Part shown: piece after piece, positions 1-7,789 of the stretch
Numbering within the stretch: the stretch's first letter is position 1
How the letters are laid out: each line of letters opens with the position of its first letter
Source of the DNA: GCA-002733465 sp039969155
Lineage (GTDB): Bacteria > Pseudomonadota > Gammaproteobacteria > Enterobacterales > Kangiellaceae
NCBI GenBank assembly: GCA_039969155.1
Contig: JBDVOJ010000119.1
Location: 1 to 64,000 of the forward strand
Direction of reading: 5' to 3'
Length of the DNA stretch: 64,000 nucleotides
Position numbers and translations under genes: made by a program
Notes under the pieces: model-generated
Told to the model about the DNA's origin: nothing
The model's input: the letters and a program-made list of their open reading frames with translations, nothing else
The model's database searches: none

Positions 1-63
1 GGTCGCATTATTGGATCGGATGATACTTGGAAAGCTTTTCAACAATTGACAGAGCCAATGTGA
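1..63 (+). CDS. 3' end of a truncated gene (unidentified)
   Basis: Reading from the first base, 20 sense codons run to a TGA at 61-63; the peptide ends in QQLTEPM. It could be the C-terminus of a plus-strand gene that begins outside the window. It is far too short to identify, and an open run of 20 codons occurs by chance, so this is a tentative call. The stop codon lies inside the right arm of an inverted repeat, which would suit the end of a transcription unit. Confidence 0.3.
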   Translation, partial: GRIIGSDDTWKAFQQLTEPM

Positions 64-71
64 AAAGCTTT
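31..71. repeat. 11-bp perfect inverted repeat, possible terminator hairpin
   Basis: AAAGCTTTTCA (31-41) and TGAAAAGCTTT (61-71) are exact reverse complements separated by 19 bases. It lies between a possible plus-strand gene end and the minus-strand cupin gene end at 104, so a shared terminator is possible. There is no clear T-run after either arm, and the core AAAGCTTT is itself a short palindrome, so a protein-binding site is the alternative. Confidence 0.4.
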
Positions 72-103
72 GGGTTCTATAGAGTGAAATACATAGAAAT
101 TGT

Positions 104-532
104 TTATTTAGCAACCGGGGGTTTAGCGACTGGCAAATCAAAAGCGATTAAGACGCAGTCAGCATCACTGATATTCTTATAACTGTGCACCGTACTAGCA
201 TCTTCAATCAATGTGTCACCTTTAACAAGTGTTCTCGATTGGACGCCGCGATATTCAATAATGGTTCCAGACTCGACATAGACCATGCCCGGTCGATTAA
301 TATGACTGTGCTTGTTGATAACAGCACCCGCTGGTACCACAATCTTTCTTGCGCGAAAGTCGTAACCTTTCATCGCAGGGACTTGTTTAACCAAAGAAAA
401 TCTCTCCAACTGGGTTGATTTTATTCTTGGGTCAACAGCGGGGTTTTGTTGTGCCAGAGTTGAAAAACTGATGCTAGCGATGAGCATCGAAGTGAAAATG
501 GTTTTGCAATTTATCTTTTTCTGATTAAACAT
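104..532 (-). CDS. exported cupin-domain protein
   Basis: A 142-residue protein with an N-terminal signal peptide (basic MFNQKK, hydrophobic core, cleavage near STLAQ) followed by a single small cupin_2-like beta-barrel. The segment around VINKHSHINRPGMVYVESG carries the metal-ligand type histidines of cupin motif 1 and the usual glycine; a later DASTVHSY supplies the motif 2 histidine. It is therefore probably a periplasmic metal-binding cupin with an unknown substrate. I start it at 532 because AAGG sits 7 bases upstream and the signal peptide then begins correctly; an in-frame ATG at 562 would add ten residues and overlap the TetR gene by 7 bases. It is the last gene of the amidohydrolase-tetR-cupin operon. 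Confidence 0.8.
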   Translation of the reverse strand: MFNQKKINCKTIFTSMLIASISFSTLAQQNPAVDPRIKSTQLERFSLVKQVPAMKGYDFRARKIVVPAGAVINKHSHINRPGMVYVESGTIIEYRGVQSRTLVKGDTLIEDASTVHSYKNISDADCVLIAFDLPVAKPPVAK

Positions 533-555
533 TATATAGCCTTTTTTGTAGTTAA

Positions 556-1215
556 CTAACATTGGTCACTTTTTAAGTACAAAAACAACATTTTTGATAG
601 TTCATTTACGAATGCTTCACCTTCCAGTTCACTGGCGGTTGCCGGAGTCAATTTTGGATAAATGACCTTATCAAGGAGTGTATTGATCAAAGTATAAATG
701 ACAACTCCCGCCTTTTCTTCCAGTTGACTATCATTCTCTTTAACTCCAATAGTATCACCACTATTGTCTTTAAACTGAATGAGAAGGTCAACTAAACGCT
801 GATAGACTATCTGACGATCGACTTGTTTATCACTTCCAATTATATGAGAGTGTAAACGAGCGTTGAGATGAAGTGTTCTAAAAACACTTTTTCGGCTGTT
901 TAAAAAGGCATAGGTTTCGATGCACAGAGATTCTACTTGTTGCTTGAGAGTCTCACACCCGATCGATTCCATTAGCGAGACCCAGTGTTCAAGATCCCGC
1001 CCAAAGTCTTGATATAGTAATGGCAAAAGCGACTCTTTGTTTTTGAATCTTCGATAAAAAGTGCCTACAGAGACATTTGCATGCTCAGCCAGCTCCTTAA
1101 TACTAATTTGCTCAAAAAACTTTGTGGAGAGACTAAAATGAAGCGCATCGAGTAGCTTAGCCTGAGTCGTTTGGCTGCGTTGTTGTTTTGCTTCAATAAT
1201 GCTCTGGTCACTCAT
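556..1215 (-). CDS. TetR/AcrR family transcriptional regulator
   Basis: A 219-residue protein of normal TetR length. Residues about 15-65 form the TetR helix-turn-helix (SIKELAEHANVSVGTFYRRF is the recognition-helix region with the typical VSxGTFYxxF). The C-terminal ligand-binding half is not diagnostic. It lies 16 bases downstream of the amidohydrolase and just upstream of the cupin gene on the same strand, so it is probably co-transcribed and controls its own operon. An imperfect TGT-A-AT palindrome at 2711-2728, in front of the amidohydrolase, is a plausible operator. Ligand unknown. Confidence 0.9.
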   Translation of the reverse strand: MSDQSIIEAKQQRSQTTQAKLLDALHFSLSTKFFEQISIKELAEHANVSVGTFYRRFKNKESLLPLLYQDFGRDLEHWVSLMESIGCETLKQQVESLCIETYAFLNSRKSVFRTLHLNARLHSHIIGSDKQVDRQIVYQRLVDLLIQFKDNSGDTIGVKENDSQLEEKAGVVIYTLINTLLDKVIYPKLTPATASELEGEAFVNELSKMLFLYLKSDQC

Positions 1216-1231
1216 ACTTTTCCATTAAAAG

Positions 1232-2653
1232 TTAATGCAACCCCACTACCGATTGGGTCGCTTCAAAGATTTTCTTTGAGTTATAACCGATCCCGTTTTT
1301 AAAAACAATCGACATATTTCTTATGTTCGAAACATCCTTTTTCAACTCTCCCTCCACTAAGACTAAATCAGCTTGTTTGCCAACTTGAATGGTACCAATC
1401 AAGTCGTCTCTACCAAGATAAATAGCAGCATTTCGGGTTGCAATCTCGACAGCTTGTTCAACAGAAAACCCGGTTTCGACCAGAAGCTCAATCGCGCGCT
1501 GATTAGAAAATCCAGCAATTACTCCCCCGTACCCGGTAGGGTCGGTACCCACAATTAAAGTCCCACCCGCTTCAACAAACCTCTTTTCTAACTGCATCAT
1601 CTTGTTAAACACGATCGGCCAAGTAGGATTTTCTAGTTTTGAAATCTTTTCCCATTGAGTTTCATATTGCTCTCGGACCTGAGGAATCAGTGCGTCGAGA
1701 GCCTCTGGGTAAGCTTTAGGTCTTCCAGTAGTAAAAGTTTCAAATACTGTTAGCGTAGATGTCAATGCAACATTTTTTTCAACAAGAAGCTCGATTAACG
1801 CTTTCACTTCTTCAGACTCAATGTCCAAATCAACTAACGATTGATGGTTACCTTCGGGCGGACATTGGTCTTTCTTCTTGTCTTTGACAAAATCTGTAGC
1901 AGCAAAAAAACCATGCTCAAGATTATCGATCCCCAGCTCAGCCGCCTCTCTATATGTAATTGAACAAAGGTGTGCGGTTACTTTATGCTGTTTTTCATGG
2001 GCCTGTTTAATCACTTGCTCAAGTTCATCATGGCGGATATGCATGTAAGCTTTATAAGAAGTTACACCTTCTGAGATCCAATAATCCATCATTTTCTTAG
2101 CATTATCTGCGTTTCGAAGTGGTTTAATCTTTAAAATCGGTAACCCTGGTCCATTTAAGTATGGAGCAGTAACATCAATATCGGGTCCCATGGATTTTCC
2201 TTCATTGATAGCATCTCGAAGATTTAAATCAGCATAGGGTGCAGTAGTGCCTGCAGTTCGAATTGAAGTTGCGCCTCCCGCAAGATAAAGACGTGGAAAG
2301 CTATATAGCATCTCTGTGTAGTTAGCTTTCCCGGTAGGATAGAACATATGCTCGTGCATCATCACAAGTCCAGGAATAACAGTCTGATTAGTACCATCAA
2401 TTACCTCCGCATCTTTTGGTAATTCGATTTGAGCGTTTGCCCCTACTGCCACGATTTTTCCCTCAGACATCACTATCGTCTGCTTTTGCCGAACGGGATT
2501 ACCCGTGCCATCGATGACCTTTACATTGGTTATGGCTATGGTCTTTTGAGAGTAGTCAATAAATGCATTATCACTTGCTGACACCTGAAAATTCATGGCT
2601 AAAGCTAGTAAAACACTCACTGTCGTTTTAAAGAGTCGAGCTAATTTCATCAC
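1232..2653 (-). CDS. exported amidohydrolase (imidazolonepropionase/prolidase-like)
   Basis: A 473-residue amidohydrolase-superfamily protein with a signal peptide (about residues 1-26, ending FQVSA). The TIM-barrel metal site is visible: HEHMF after a GLVMM strand, a lysine in SYKAYMH that would be carboxylated, histidines in VTAHLCS and DNLEHGF, and an aspartate in VGTDPTGYGG. The C-terminal GKQADLVLVEG is the usual small beta-domain. It resembles the secreted imidazolonepropionase-like amidohydrolases, some of which cleave Xaa-Pro peptides; the substrate cannot be read from sequence. Two adjacent ATGs (2653, 2650) are possible starts. First gene of the operon with TetR and cupin. Confidence 0.88.
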   Translation of the reverse strand: MMKLARLFKTTVSVLLALAMNFQVSASDNAFIDYSQKTIAITNVKVIDGTGNPVRQKQTIVMSEGKIVAVGANAQIELPKDAEVIDGTNQTVIPGLVMMHEHMFYPTGKANYTEMLYSFPRLYLAGGATSIRTAGTTAPYADLNLRDAINEGKSMGPDIDVTAPYLNGPGLPILKIKPLRNADNAKKMMDYWISEGVTSYKAYMHIRHDELEQVIKQAHEKQHKVTAHLCSITYREAAELGIDNLEHGFFAATDFVKDKKKDQCPPEGNHQSLVDLDIESEEVKALIELLVEKNVALTSTLTVFETFTTGRPKAYPEALDALIPQVREQYETQWEKISKLENPTWPIVFNKMMQLEKRFVEAGGTLIVGTDPTGYGGVIAGFSNQRAIELLVETGFSVEQAVEIATRNAAIYLGRDDLIGTIQVGKQADLVLVEGELKKDVSNIRNMSIVFKNGIGYNSKKIFEATQSVVGLH

Positions 2654-2710
2654 CGGAATAAACCTGAGTTACTTATTTGAGAGCGTAATATTAGAACAAT
2701 TTGCAAATTA

Positions 2711-2728
2711 TGTAAATATTGATTCACA
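2711..2728. promoter_or_regulatory. putative TetR-type operator
   Basis: TGTAAATATTGATTCACA is an imperfect 18-bp palindrome (half-sites TGTAAAT and TGTGAAT). It lies about 58 bases upstream of the amidohydrolase start in an AT-rich stretch. The form TGTnAAT-n-ATTnACA is common among TetR-family operators, and a tetR gene is the second gene of this operon, so autoregulation is the natural inference. No footprint or second copy supports it here. Confidence 0.45.
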
Positions 2729-2865
2729 TTTTTAAGTGCACATCTATTGGAGCTGCGTAGCTCATTGACAAGTTATTAGGGTGCAATGCTAGACCGCGAA
2801 CGGCTCATCCGATTTCTAACACTGTATTTTTGAGTTGGTTGGTTCTTTTACACTGTGATTAGAGT

Positions 2866-4257
2866 CTAAAGACGATTCAAGCCATTCAATGCCGCTACTC
2901 GATAAGCTTCTGCCATGGTCGGATAATTGAATGTATGAGTCGCAAAATATTCGATGGTATTGCCACCATCTTTTTGCGCCATAATGGCTTGCCCAATATG
3001 TAAAATTTCGGCGGCTTGGTCGCCAAAACAATGGATCCCCAAGAGCTCGAACGTTTCTCGGTGGAACAATAACTTTAATACCCCAGTATCTTCACCGGTA
3101 ATTTGCGCTCGCGCTGTGTCTTTAAAATAGGCTTTACCGACTTCGTACGGCACTTTAGCTTCAGTTAACTCTTTTTCGGTTTTACCAACACTGCTAATTT
3201 CCGGAATGGTGTAGATACCGGTTGGAATATCTTCAATCAAAAGAGGATGTTCTCTATCGACAATTCGAGACGAAGCGCAGCGACCTTGGTCATAAGATGC
3301 GCTGGCAAGCGCTGGTGCACCAATCACATCACCCACCGCATAGATCCCTTGTACTTCGGTGCGATAGTATTTGTCGACTTTTAACTGACCTCGAGAATTA
3401 GCTTTTAGGCCGAGCGCTTCAAGATTTAACGACTCGGTATTGCCTGCTCTGCCATTGGCCCATAAGAACAACTCAGTTTTAATCACCTTTCCAGAATGCA
3501 GTTTTACGGTCACCTGGTCATCTGCTGTCTCTAAACTTTCAAAGGTTTCGTTATGTCTGATCAGAACACCCTGACTACGTAAGTGATAACTAAGCGCATC
3601 ACAAATTTCATCATCAAGGTAACTTAATAGCTTTTCGCCTGGATTAATTAAATCAACTTTGCATCCTAATCCATTAAATATTGAAGCGTATTCACTACCG
3701 ATAACCCCTGCACCGTAGATCACTACCCGTTTAGGTGTTTCTTTCAGTGTCAAAACCTTGTCTGAATCAAACACGCGGGGGTGTTCAAAATCAACATTTG
3801 CCGGCCGATACGGTCTGGAACCGGTCGCAATAATAAACCGCTCCGCTTTAAGAATCTGAGCTTTCTCTTCATCGTTTTTTAATGATATTGTGTGCTTGTC
3901 GATAAAAGATGCTTCACCAAATATAAAGCTGACATCGTTTTTAGTATAAAAACGACTTCGCATGGCTACTTGTTTTTTGATGACATCTTCGACAGTTTCC
4001 ATGACTTGCTGGAAAGTTAAAAGCTTTGGGTCGCTGATTGCTCGGAACATCGGATTTCTATTGAACTTCATCAAAGAGTGAACCGAATGCCGGAGTGTCT
4101 TAGACGGAATCGTTCCCTGATGGGTGCAGTTTCCGCCGACAATTCTCCGGGCATCCACTACTGCTACTTTTAACCCGTGCTTACTTGCATTAACCGCGGC
4201 ACTTTCGCCAGCTGGTCCGGATCCAATAATAATAAGATCGAATGTATTATCGTTCAT
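2866..4257 (-). CDS. sthA: soluble pyridine nucleotide transhydrogenase (Si-specific)
   Basis: A 463-residue flavoprotein close to the usual length of SthA (about 465). It carries the N-terminal FAD-binding GSGPAGE motif (residues 12-18), the SthA-type sequence GGNCTHQGTIPSK in place of the redox-active CxxxxC of lipoamide dehydrogenases, a second NAD-binding GAGVIGSEYA motif near residue 182, and a pyridine-nucleotide-disulfide oxidoreductase dimerisation domain at the C-terminus. The enzyme transfers hydride between NADPH and NAD+ in the cytoplasm. It stands as a single gene, with a 269-base gap to the cydB end. Only a weak Shine-Dalgarno (GGCG) precedes the start. Confidence 0.95.
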   Translation of the reverse strand: MNDNTFDLIIIGSGPAGESAAVNASKHGLKVAVVDARRIVGGNCTHQGTIPSKTLRHSVHSLMKFNRNPMFRAISDPKLLTFQQVMETVEDVIKKQVAMRSRFYTKNDVSFIFGEASFIDKHTISLKNDEEKAQILKAERFIIATGSRPYRPANVDFEHPRVFDSDKVLTLKETPKRVVIYGAGVIGSEYASIFNGLGCKVDLINPGEKLLSYLDDEICDALSYHLRSQGVLIRHNETFESLETADDQVTVKLHSGKVIKTELFLWANGRAGNTESLNLEALGLKANSRGQLKVDKYYRTEVQGIYAVGDVIGAPALASASYDQGRCASSRIVDREHPLLIEDIPTGIYTIPEISSVGKTEKELTEAKVPYEVGKAYFKDTARAQITGEDTGVLKLLFHRETFELLGIHCFGDQAAEILHIGQAIMAQKDGGNTIEYFATHTFNYPTMAEAYRVAALNGLNRL

Positions 4258-4526
4258 AATTTCGCCAATAAGAGGTAACTACTAAGGCACACTGGTTTAA
4301 TCAAAATTAGCTTCACACCCAGTGAATATCTGGGCGGTATTATCGTTAAAAGCTTAGGTCGAATCTAGTCAAAGATGGAACTATTTACTCAGTTCAATAA
4401 GATCAGCTGTGCTCTAGTAACAAAAAACATACCGCACCTGTTAGCAACGACCCGATATACACTGTTTAATGAATCACCAAGCATCCTGATTACTCATCGA
4501 TAAATAGAGTGAAATACCGAGCCCTA

Positions 4527-5525
4527 CTAGGAGTACTCTAAAGCGGTCGTTTTTCCTTTAAAAATTCGGTATGAAAATAACGTGTATATCAAAATAATTG
4601 GCAAAACAATCGCGACACCATAGAACACGAAAGACAATGACTTGCTAGAACTCGCCGCGTCGACGGCTAATAATTTGTTAGGGATTACATATGGATAATA
4701 GCTGTAAGCTAGTCCTACTAAACACATAAAGAATACGCCCGCCACCGCTGTAAAAGGTATCCAACAACCCAAATCGTTATTCCAAGGTACTTTTTTCAAG
4801 TAGTAATCCACTACTAGCATCAACGAAAAAGTAGTTAAAGGGATTGGCAAGAGCAATATTGCGGCCGGCAGGCTGAACCACCGCTCAGCAACCTGAGGGT
4901 TAATTAGCGGGTTAGCGACACAAATTGACAGCACCCCCAGTCCAGTGAACCAACCGGCGGTTCGCGCTTTCCTAGCCGCATATTGTTGCAATTCACCTTC
5001 AGTTTTTAGCACTAGCCAGGCACCACCGATATAGGCATAAGCTGCGGTGATACAAATCGCGCTGAGGCACGAAAAAAGAAACGCTTGTACGCTATCTTCA
5101 AATCCAGTGACATATGCTCCCATCATAAAACCCTGCGAGGCAGTAGCTAAAATGGAACCCAACCTAAAAACTTGGTCCCAGAGGTTTTGATATTTAGTCA
5201 CTGCTTTTGCTCGAAAATCAAACGCAACACCACGAATAATTAACCCCAAAATCAAAAACAGTACCGGAATATAGAGCTCCCGTAAAAAGATACTATGTGC
5301 TGTTGGGAAAGCGATAAGCAAAATACCAACCGCTAGAACAAGCCAAGTTTCATTGGCGTCCCAAAATGGCCCAATCGAAGCAATCATTTGATTTCGATGG
5401 GTTCGGCTGGAGCGATGCAATAGGATACCAACGCCGAGATCGAAGCCGTCTAAAATGGCATAGATCAAAATAGATAATGCCATTAGCAAAAGAAAAATAT
5501 AGGGCAACGCCTGTTCGAAACTCAT
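4527..5525 (-). CDS. cydB: cytochrome bd-type quinol oxidase subunit II
   Basis: A 332-residue polytopic membrane protein of the CydB/CioB family. The N-terminal DGFDLGVGIL segment and GPFWDANETWLVLA are the most conserved signatures of subunit II; eight or nine hydrophobic segments follow. It is shorter than Escherichia coli CydB (about 379) and similar to the cyanide-insensitive oxidase (CIO) type. With CydA it forms the inner-membrane quinol:O2 oxidoreductase used at low oxygen or under respiratory stress. Its ATG overlaps the cydA stop by four bases (5522-5525), so the two are translationally coupled. I find no good CydX-like small ORF downstream. Confidence 0.95.
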   Translation of the reverse strand: MSFEQALPYIFLLLMALSILIYAILDGFDLGVGILLHRSSRTHRNQMIASIGPFWDANETWLVLAVGILLIAFPTAHSIFLRELYIPVLFLILGLIIRGVAFDFRAKAVTKYQNLWDQVFRLGSILATASQGFMMGAYVTGFEDSVQAFLFSCLSAICITAAYAYIGGAWLVLKTEGELQQYAARKARTAGWFTGLGVLSICVANPLINPQVAERWFSLPAAILLLPIPLTTFSLMLVVDYYLKKVPWNNDLGCWIPFTAVAGVFFMCLVGLAYSYYPYVIPNKLLAVDAASSSKSLSFVFYGVAIVLPIILIYTLFSYRIFKGKTTALEYS

Positions 5526-6922
5526 GCACTTTCTCCAATCGGTTGGTTATTGCTATTTACCCCTTTGCCTTTGTAGTTGGTTAGTGAAGTTCCGCTATTC
5601 AGATCGCTTAAGTCGAACTCTGGTACAGCGGCAGACTTGCGTGCCATATAGAAAATCGTATGTAAGAAAGCCACCATAATTAGGGTATACGTTATGACAT
5701 AGACAATTAACGAAAACAACACATTCGAAGGTGGTAAATTGGTTACTGCTTCTGAAGTCTTAAGCACTCCACTGACTAAATAGGGTTGTCTTCCTATCTC
5801 GGTTACATACCATCCGGCAAGAGTTGCCACCCAGCCCGAAAAGCTCATACTAACCAGTGTCAGTAGAGTCTTTTTTTGTAGTGTTTTTTTAGTCACTAAA
5901 AACCAACTCACTAACCAACTGACAATCAGCATTAACAGCCCAACACCGATCATAATTCTAAAACTAAAAAAAACAGCTTTAACTGGTGGGTGCTCCCCTT
6001 CAAATTCATTAAGCCCTTTTACTTCACCGTTGGAATCATGGGTCAAAATTATACTCGCCAATTTAGGCACTGCTATTTCAAAATGATTCGTACGCTGTTC
6101 TTCATCTGGAATTGCAAATAGCAATAACGGCGCGCCATTTTGAGTCTCCCAAATCCCCTCCATGGCAGCTATTTTTTGAGGTTGGTGTTTAAGTGTGTTT
6201 AGACCGTGCAAGTCACCGATAAAAATTTGTAGTGGAATTAACACCGCCGCTGTGAATATTCCAGCCTTAAGCGCGACCTTTGGTGCCAGCTTGTTGTCTC
6301 CCTTCCATATTCTGTAAGCCGATATACCGGCCACCAAGAAAGAGGCCGTTAGGCCTGATGCAAGTAACGTATGCAACAATCGATAAGGAAACGACGGATT
6401 GAAAATGATTTGCACCCAGTCTTCTGGGTGGGCAACCCCGTCAACCATGATATGCCCCTGCGGGGTTTGCATCCAAGAGTTTAGTGCTAGAATCCAAAAT
6501 GCCGACATACTAGTACCGATAGCAACCAAAAATGTGCAAAGAGTATGCACCCAGCTTGGAAGTCGCTTCATACCAAAAAGCATTGCTCCCAAAAAGGTCG
6601 CCTCCATAAAAAAAGCAGTCAAAACTTCGTAGCCTAATAGAGGACCAGCAATATTCCCTACACGCTCCATAAAGCCAGGCCAATTAGTACCGAACTGAAA
6701 CGACATAGTGATACCACTGACAACTCCGATTGCGAATGTCAGTGCAAATATCTTCACCCAAAATCGATAACATCGTAGCCAAACAGGGTGACCGGATATT
6801 TCATGACGCACTTTAAAATAAAAGAGAAACCAAGCGAGTGCGATAGAAATGCTAGGAAAAAGTATATGAAAGCTAATATTAGTAGCGAACTGAATCCGCG
6901 ACAGTAAAAATGTTTCTAACAT
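5522..6922 (-). CDS. cydA: cytochrome bd-type quinol oxidase subunit I
   Basis: A 466-residue CydA/CioA homologue with about nine membrane segments. His19 in NISFHILF matches the haem b595 ligand, the LLHTLLASG histidine is placed like a haem b558 ligand, and MEATFLGAMLFG and GRQPYL are subunit I signatures (the last is GRQPW in many homologues). The quinol-binding Q-loop is short: GDLHGLNTLKHQPQKIAAME follows the conserved Lys/Glu pattern with no long insert, as in CIO-type enzymes. A Shine-Dalgarno GGAG lies 8 bases before the ATG. It follows the GbsR-like regulator by 57 bases on the same strand and probably shares its transcript. Confidence 0.96.
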   Translation of the reverse strand: MLETFLLSRIQFATNISFHILFPSISIALAWFLFYFKVRHEISGHPVWLRCYRFWVKIFALTFAIGVVSGITMSFQFGTNWPGFMERVGNIAGPLLGYEVLTAFFMEATFLGAMLFGMKRLPSWVHTLCTFLVAIGTSMSAFWILALNSWMQTPQGHIMVDGVAHPEDWVQIIFNPSFPYRLLHTLLASGLTASFLVAGISAYRIWKGDNKLAPKVALKAGIFTAAVLIPLQIFIGDLHGLNTLKHQPQKIAAMEGIWETQNGAPLLLFAIPDEEQRTNHFEIAVPKLASIILTHDSNGEVKGLNEFEGEHPPVKAVFFSFRIMIGVGLLMLIVSWLVSWFLVTKKTLQKKTLLTLVSMSFSGWVATLAGWYVTEIGRQPYLVSGVLKTSEAVTNLPPSNVLFSLIVYVITYTLIMVAFLHTIFYMARKSAAVPEFDLSDLNSGTSLTNYKGKGVNSNNQPIGESA

Positions 6923-6979
6923 TTTTGTACTCCGTTCATTTAACCAAATAACTAGATAGAATTTTTCTTGTCGAAGTTT

Positions 6980-7552
6980 TTAATCAGTATTTGTAGAACC
7001 GCTTGAAGAAAAGCGATGTTTAATATCGAGAATTTTTCCGACTCCAGATCCCAATTTCAGTAAAGTCTGCAGACTTTCTGGACTCATTCGTTGAATATCA
7101 CTAAACCAAGTATTGAATAGTTCAAGCAGGTCATGCATTTCTTTGATTTTATCGCGAGTGAATTGATTCTCGTCATTCGAGTCAGTCATTAACTGGCCTC
7201 TAAGTAATGATAAAGTCGGTTCAACTTCTCTTTTTCTTCGTTCAGAAAGGACTTGAATGGCTAAATCCCAAAGGCTTCCAATGGGTTTGAAATAGTCTTT
7301 GCGATCACCTTGATTCTTGTGGACTCGTATTAGCTGCCAAGACTGCAATTCCTTAAGTCCCATGCTAACGTTGCCTCTAGAAATACCTAACATTTCGGCA
7401 ATTTGGTCAGCATTTAACGGCCGCTCATTAAAAACGATCACAGCTAACATTTGACCGACGGTTCGGTTAAACCCCCATCGACTCCCCATTTCGCCAAAAT
7501 GGACGACAAAAGTTTCGAGCTCAGTTGAAATGGTCACTATCAAATTCACCAA
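6980..7552 (-). CDS. GbsR/MarR-like transcriptional regulator
   Basis: A roughly 190-residue DNA-binding protein. The sequence GFNRTVGQMLAVIVFNERPL followed by a winged helix-turn-helix (ADQIAEMLGISRGNVSMGL, then LIRVHKNQGDRKDYF) is typical of the GbsR group of MarR-like regulators. It lies directly upstream of cydAB on the same strand, so it probably controls the oxidase operon. No ATG is available: the reading frame can begin at TTG (7552), GTG (7549) or GTG (7537); the last has a GGTGA seven bases upstream and gives a protein starting MTISTELE. A perfect 24-bp palindrome overlaps the 5' end, suggesting autoregulation. Confidence 0.88.
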   Translation of the reverse strand: MVNLIVTISTELETFVVHFGEMGSRWGFNRTVGQMLAVIVFNERPLNADQIAEMLGISRGNVSMGLKELQSWQLIRVHKNQGDRKDYFKPIGSLWDLAIQVLSERRKREVEPTLSLLRGQLMTDSNDENQFTRDKIKEMHDLLELFNTWFSDIQRMSPESLQTLLKLGSGVGKILDIKHRFSSSGSTNTD

Positions 7553-7574
7553 TTTTCAGAAATTTCTGAAAATT
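7551..7574. promoter_or_regulatory. perfect 24-bp palindrome, likely operator of gbsR-cydAB
   Basis: The half-site AATTTTCAGAAA (7551-7562) is followed immediately by its exact reverse complement (7563-7574). It sits at the translation start of the GbsR-like gene and just downstream of an AT-rich stretch containing GTATAC that could be part of the promoter. A perfect palindrome of this length at a regulator's own 5' end is what an autoregulatory dimer site looks like. An RNA hairpin is unlikely because no loop is available. Confidence 0.65.
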
Positions 7575-7719
7575 GTATACCTAATATAGTAATAAGCAAC
7601 TAGATTGGTCGTTACTCCGATAGGGAAAAGCTATAAATCAGCCTAATTCAAGACAAGAGATTCTGAACATTATTGAGAATAAATACTCACTCATATTTGG
7701 CAGGAGTTAGTAATGTTCA

Positions 7720-7775
7720 ATTAAAACAATAACTAAGCTCAGGTGACGAACGTTTAGTTTGGCGTTCGCCTCCTG
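7720..7775 (-). terminator. probable rho-independent terminator of the alpha/beta hydrolase gene
   Basis: CAGGTGACGAACG (7740-7752) pairs with CGTTCGCCTCCTG (7763-7775) at 11 of 13 positions around a 10-base loop. Read on the minus strand the stem is followed by a T-rich stretch (AGCTTAGTTATTGTTTT). It lies 15 bases after the end of the hydrolase gene at 7790. Confidence 0.55.
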
Positions 7776-7789
7776 ATAGCTTTGTACTA

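Noticed and set aside
4474..4527. Possible CydX-like small membrane peptide directly after cydB (VGLGISLYLSMSNQDAW)
   Set aside because: The frame has no ATG, GTG or TTG start before the hydrophobic part and the sequence lacks the MWYFxW start of CydX.
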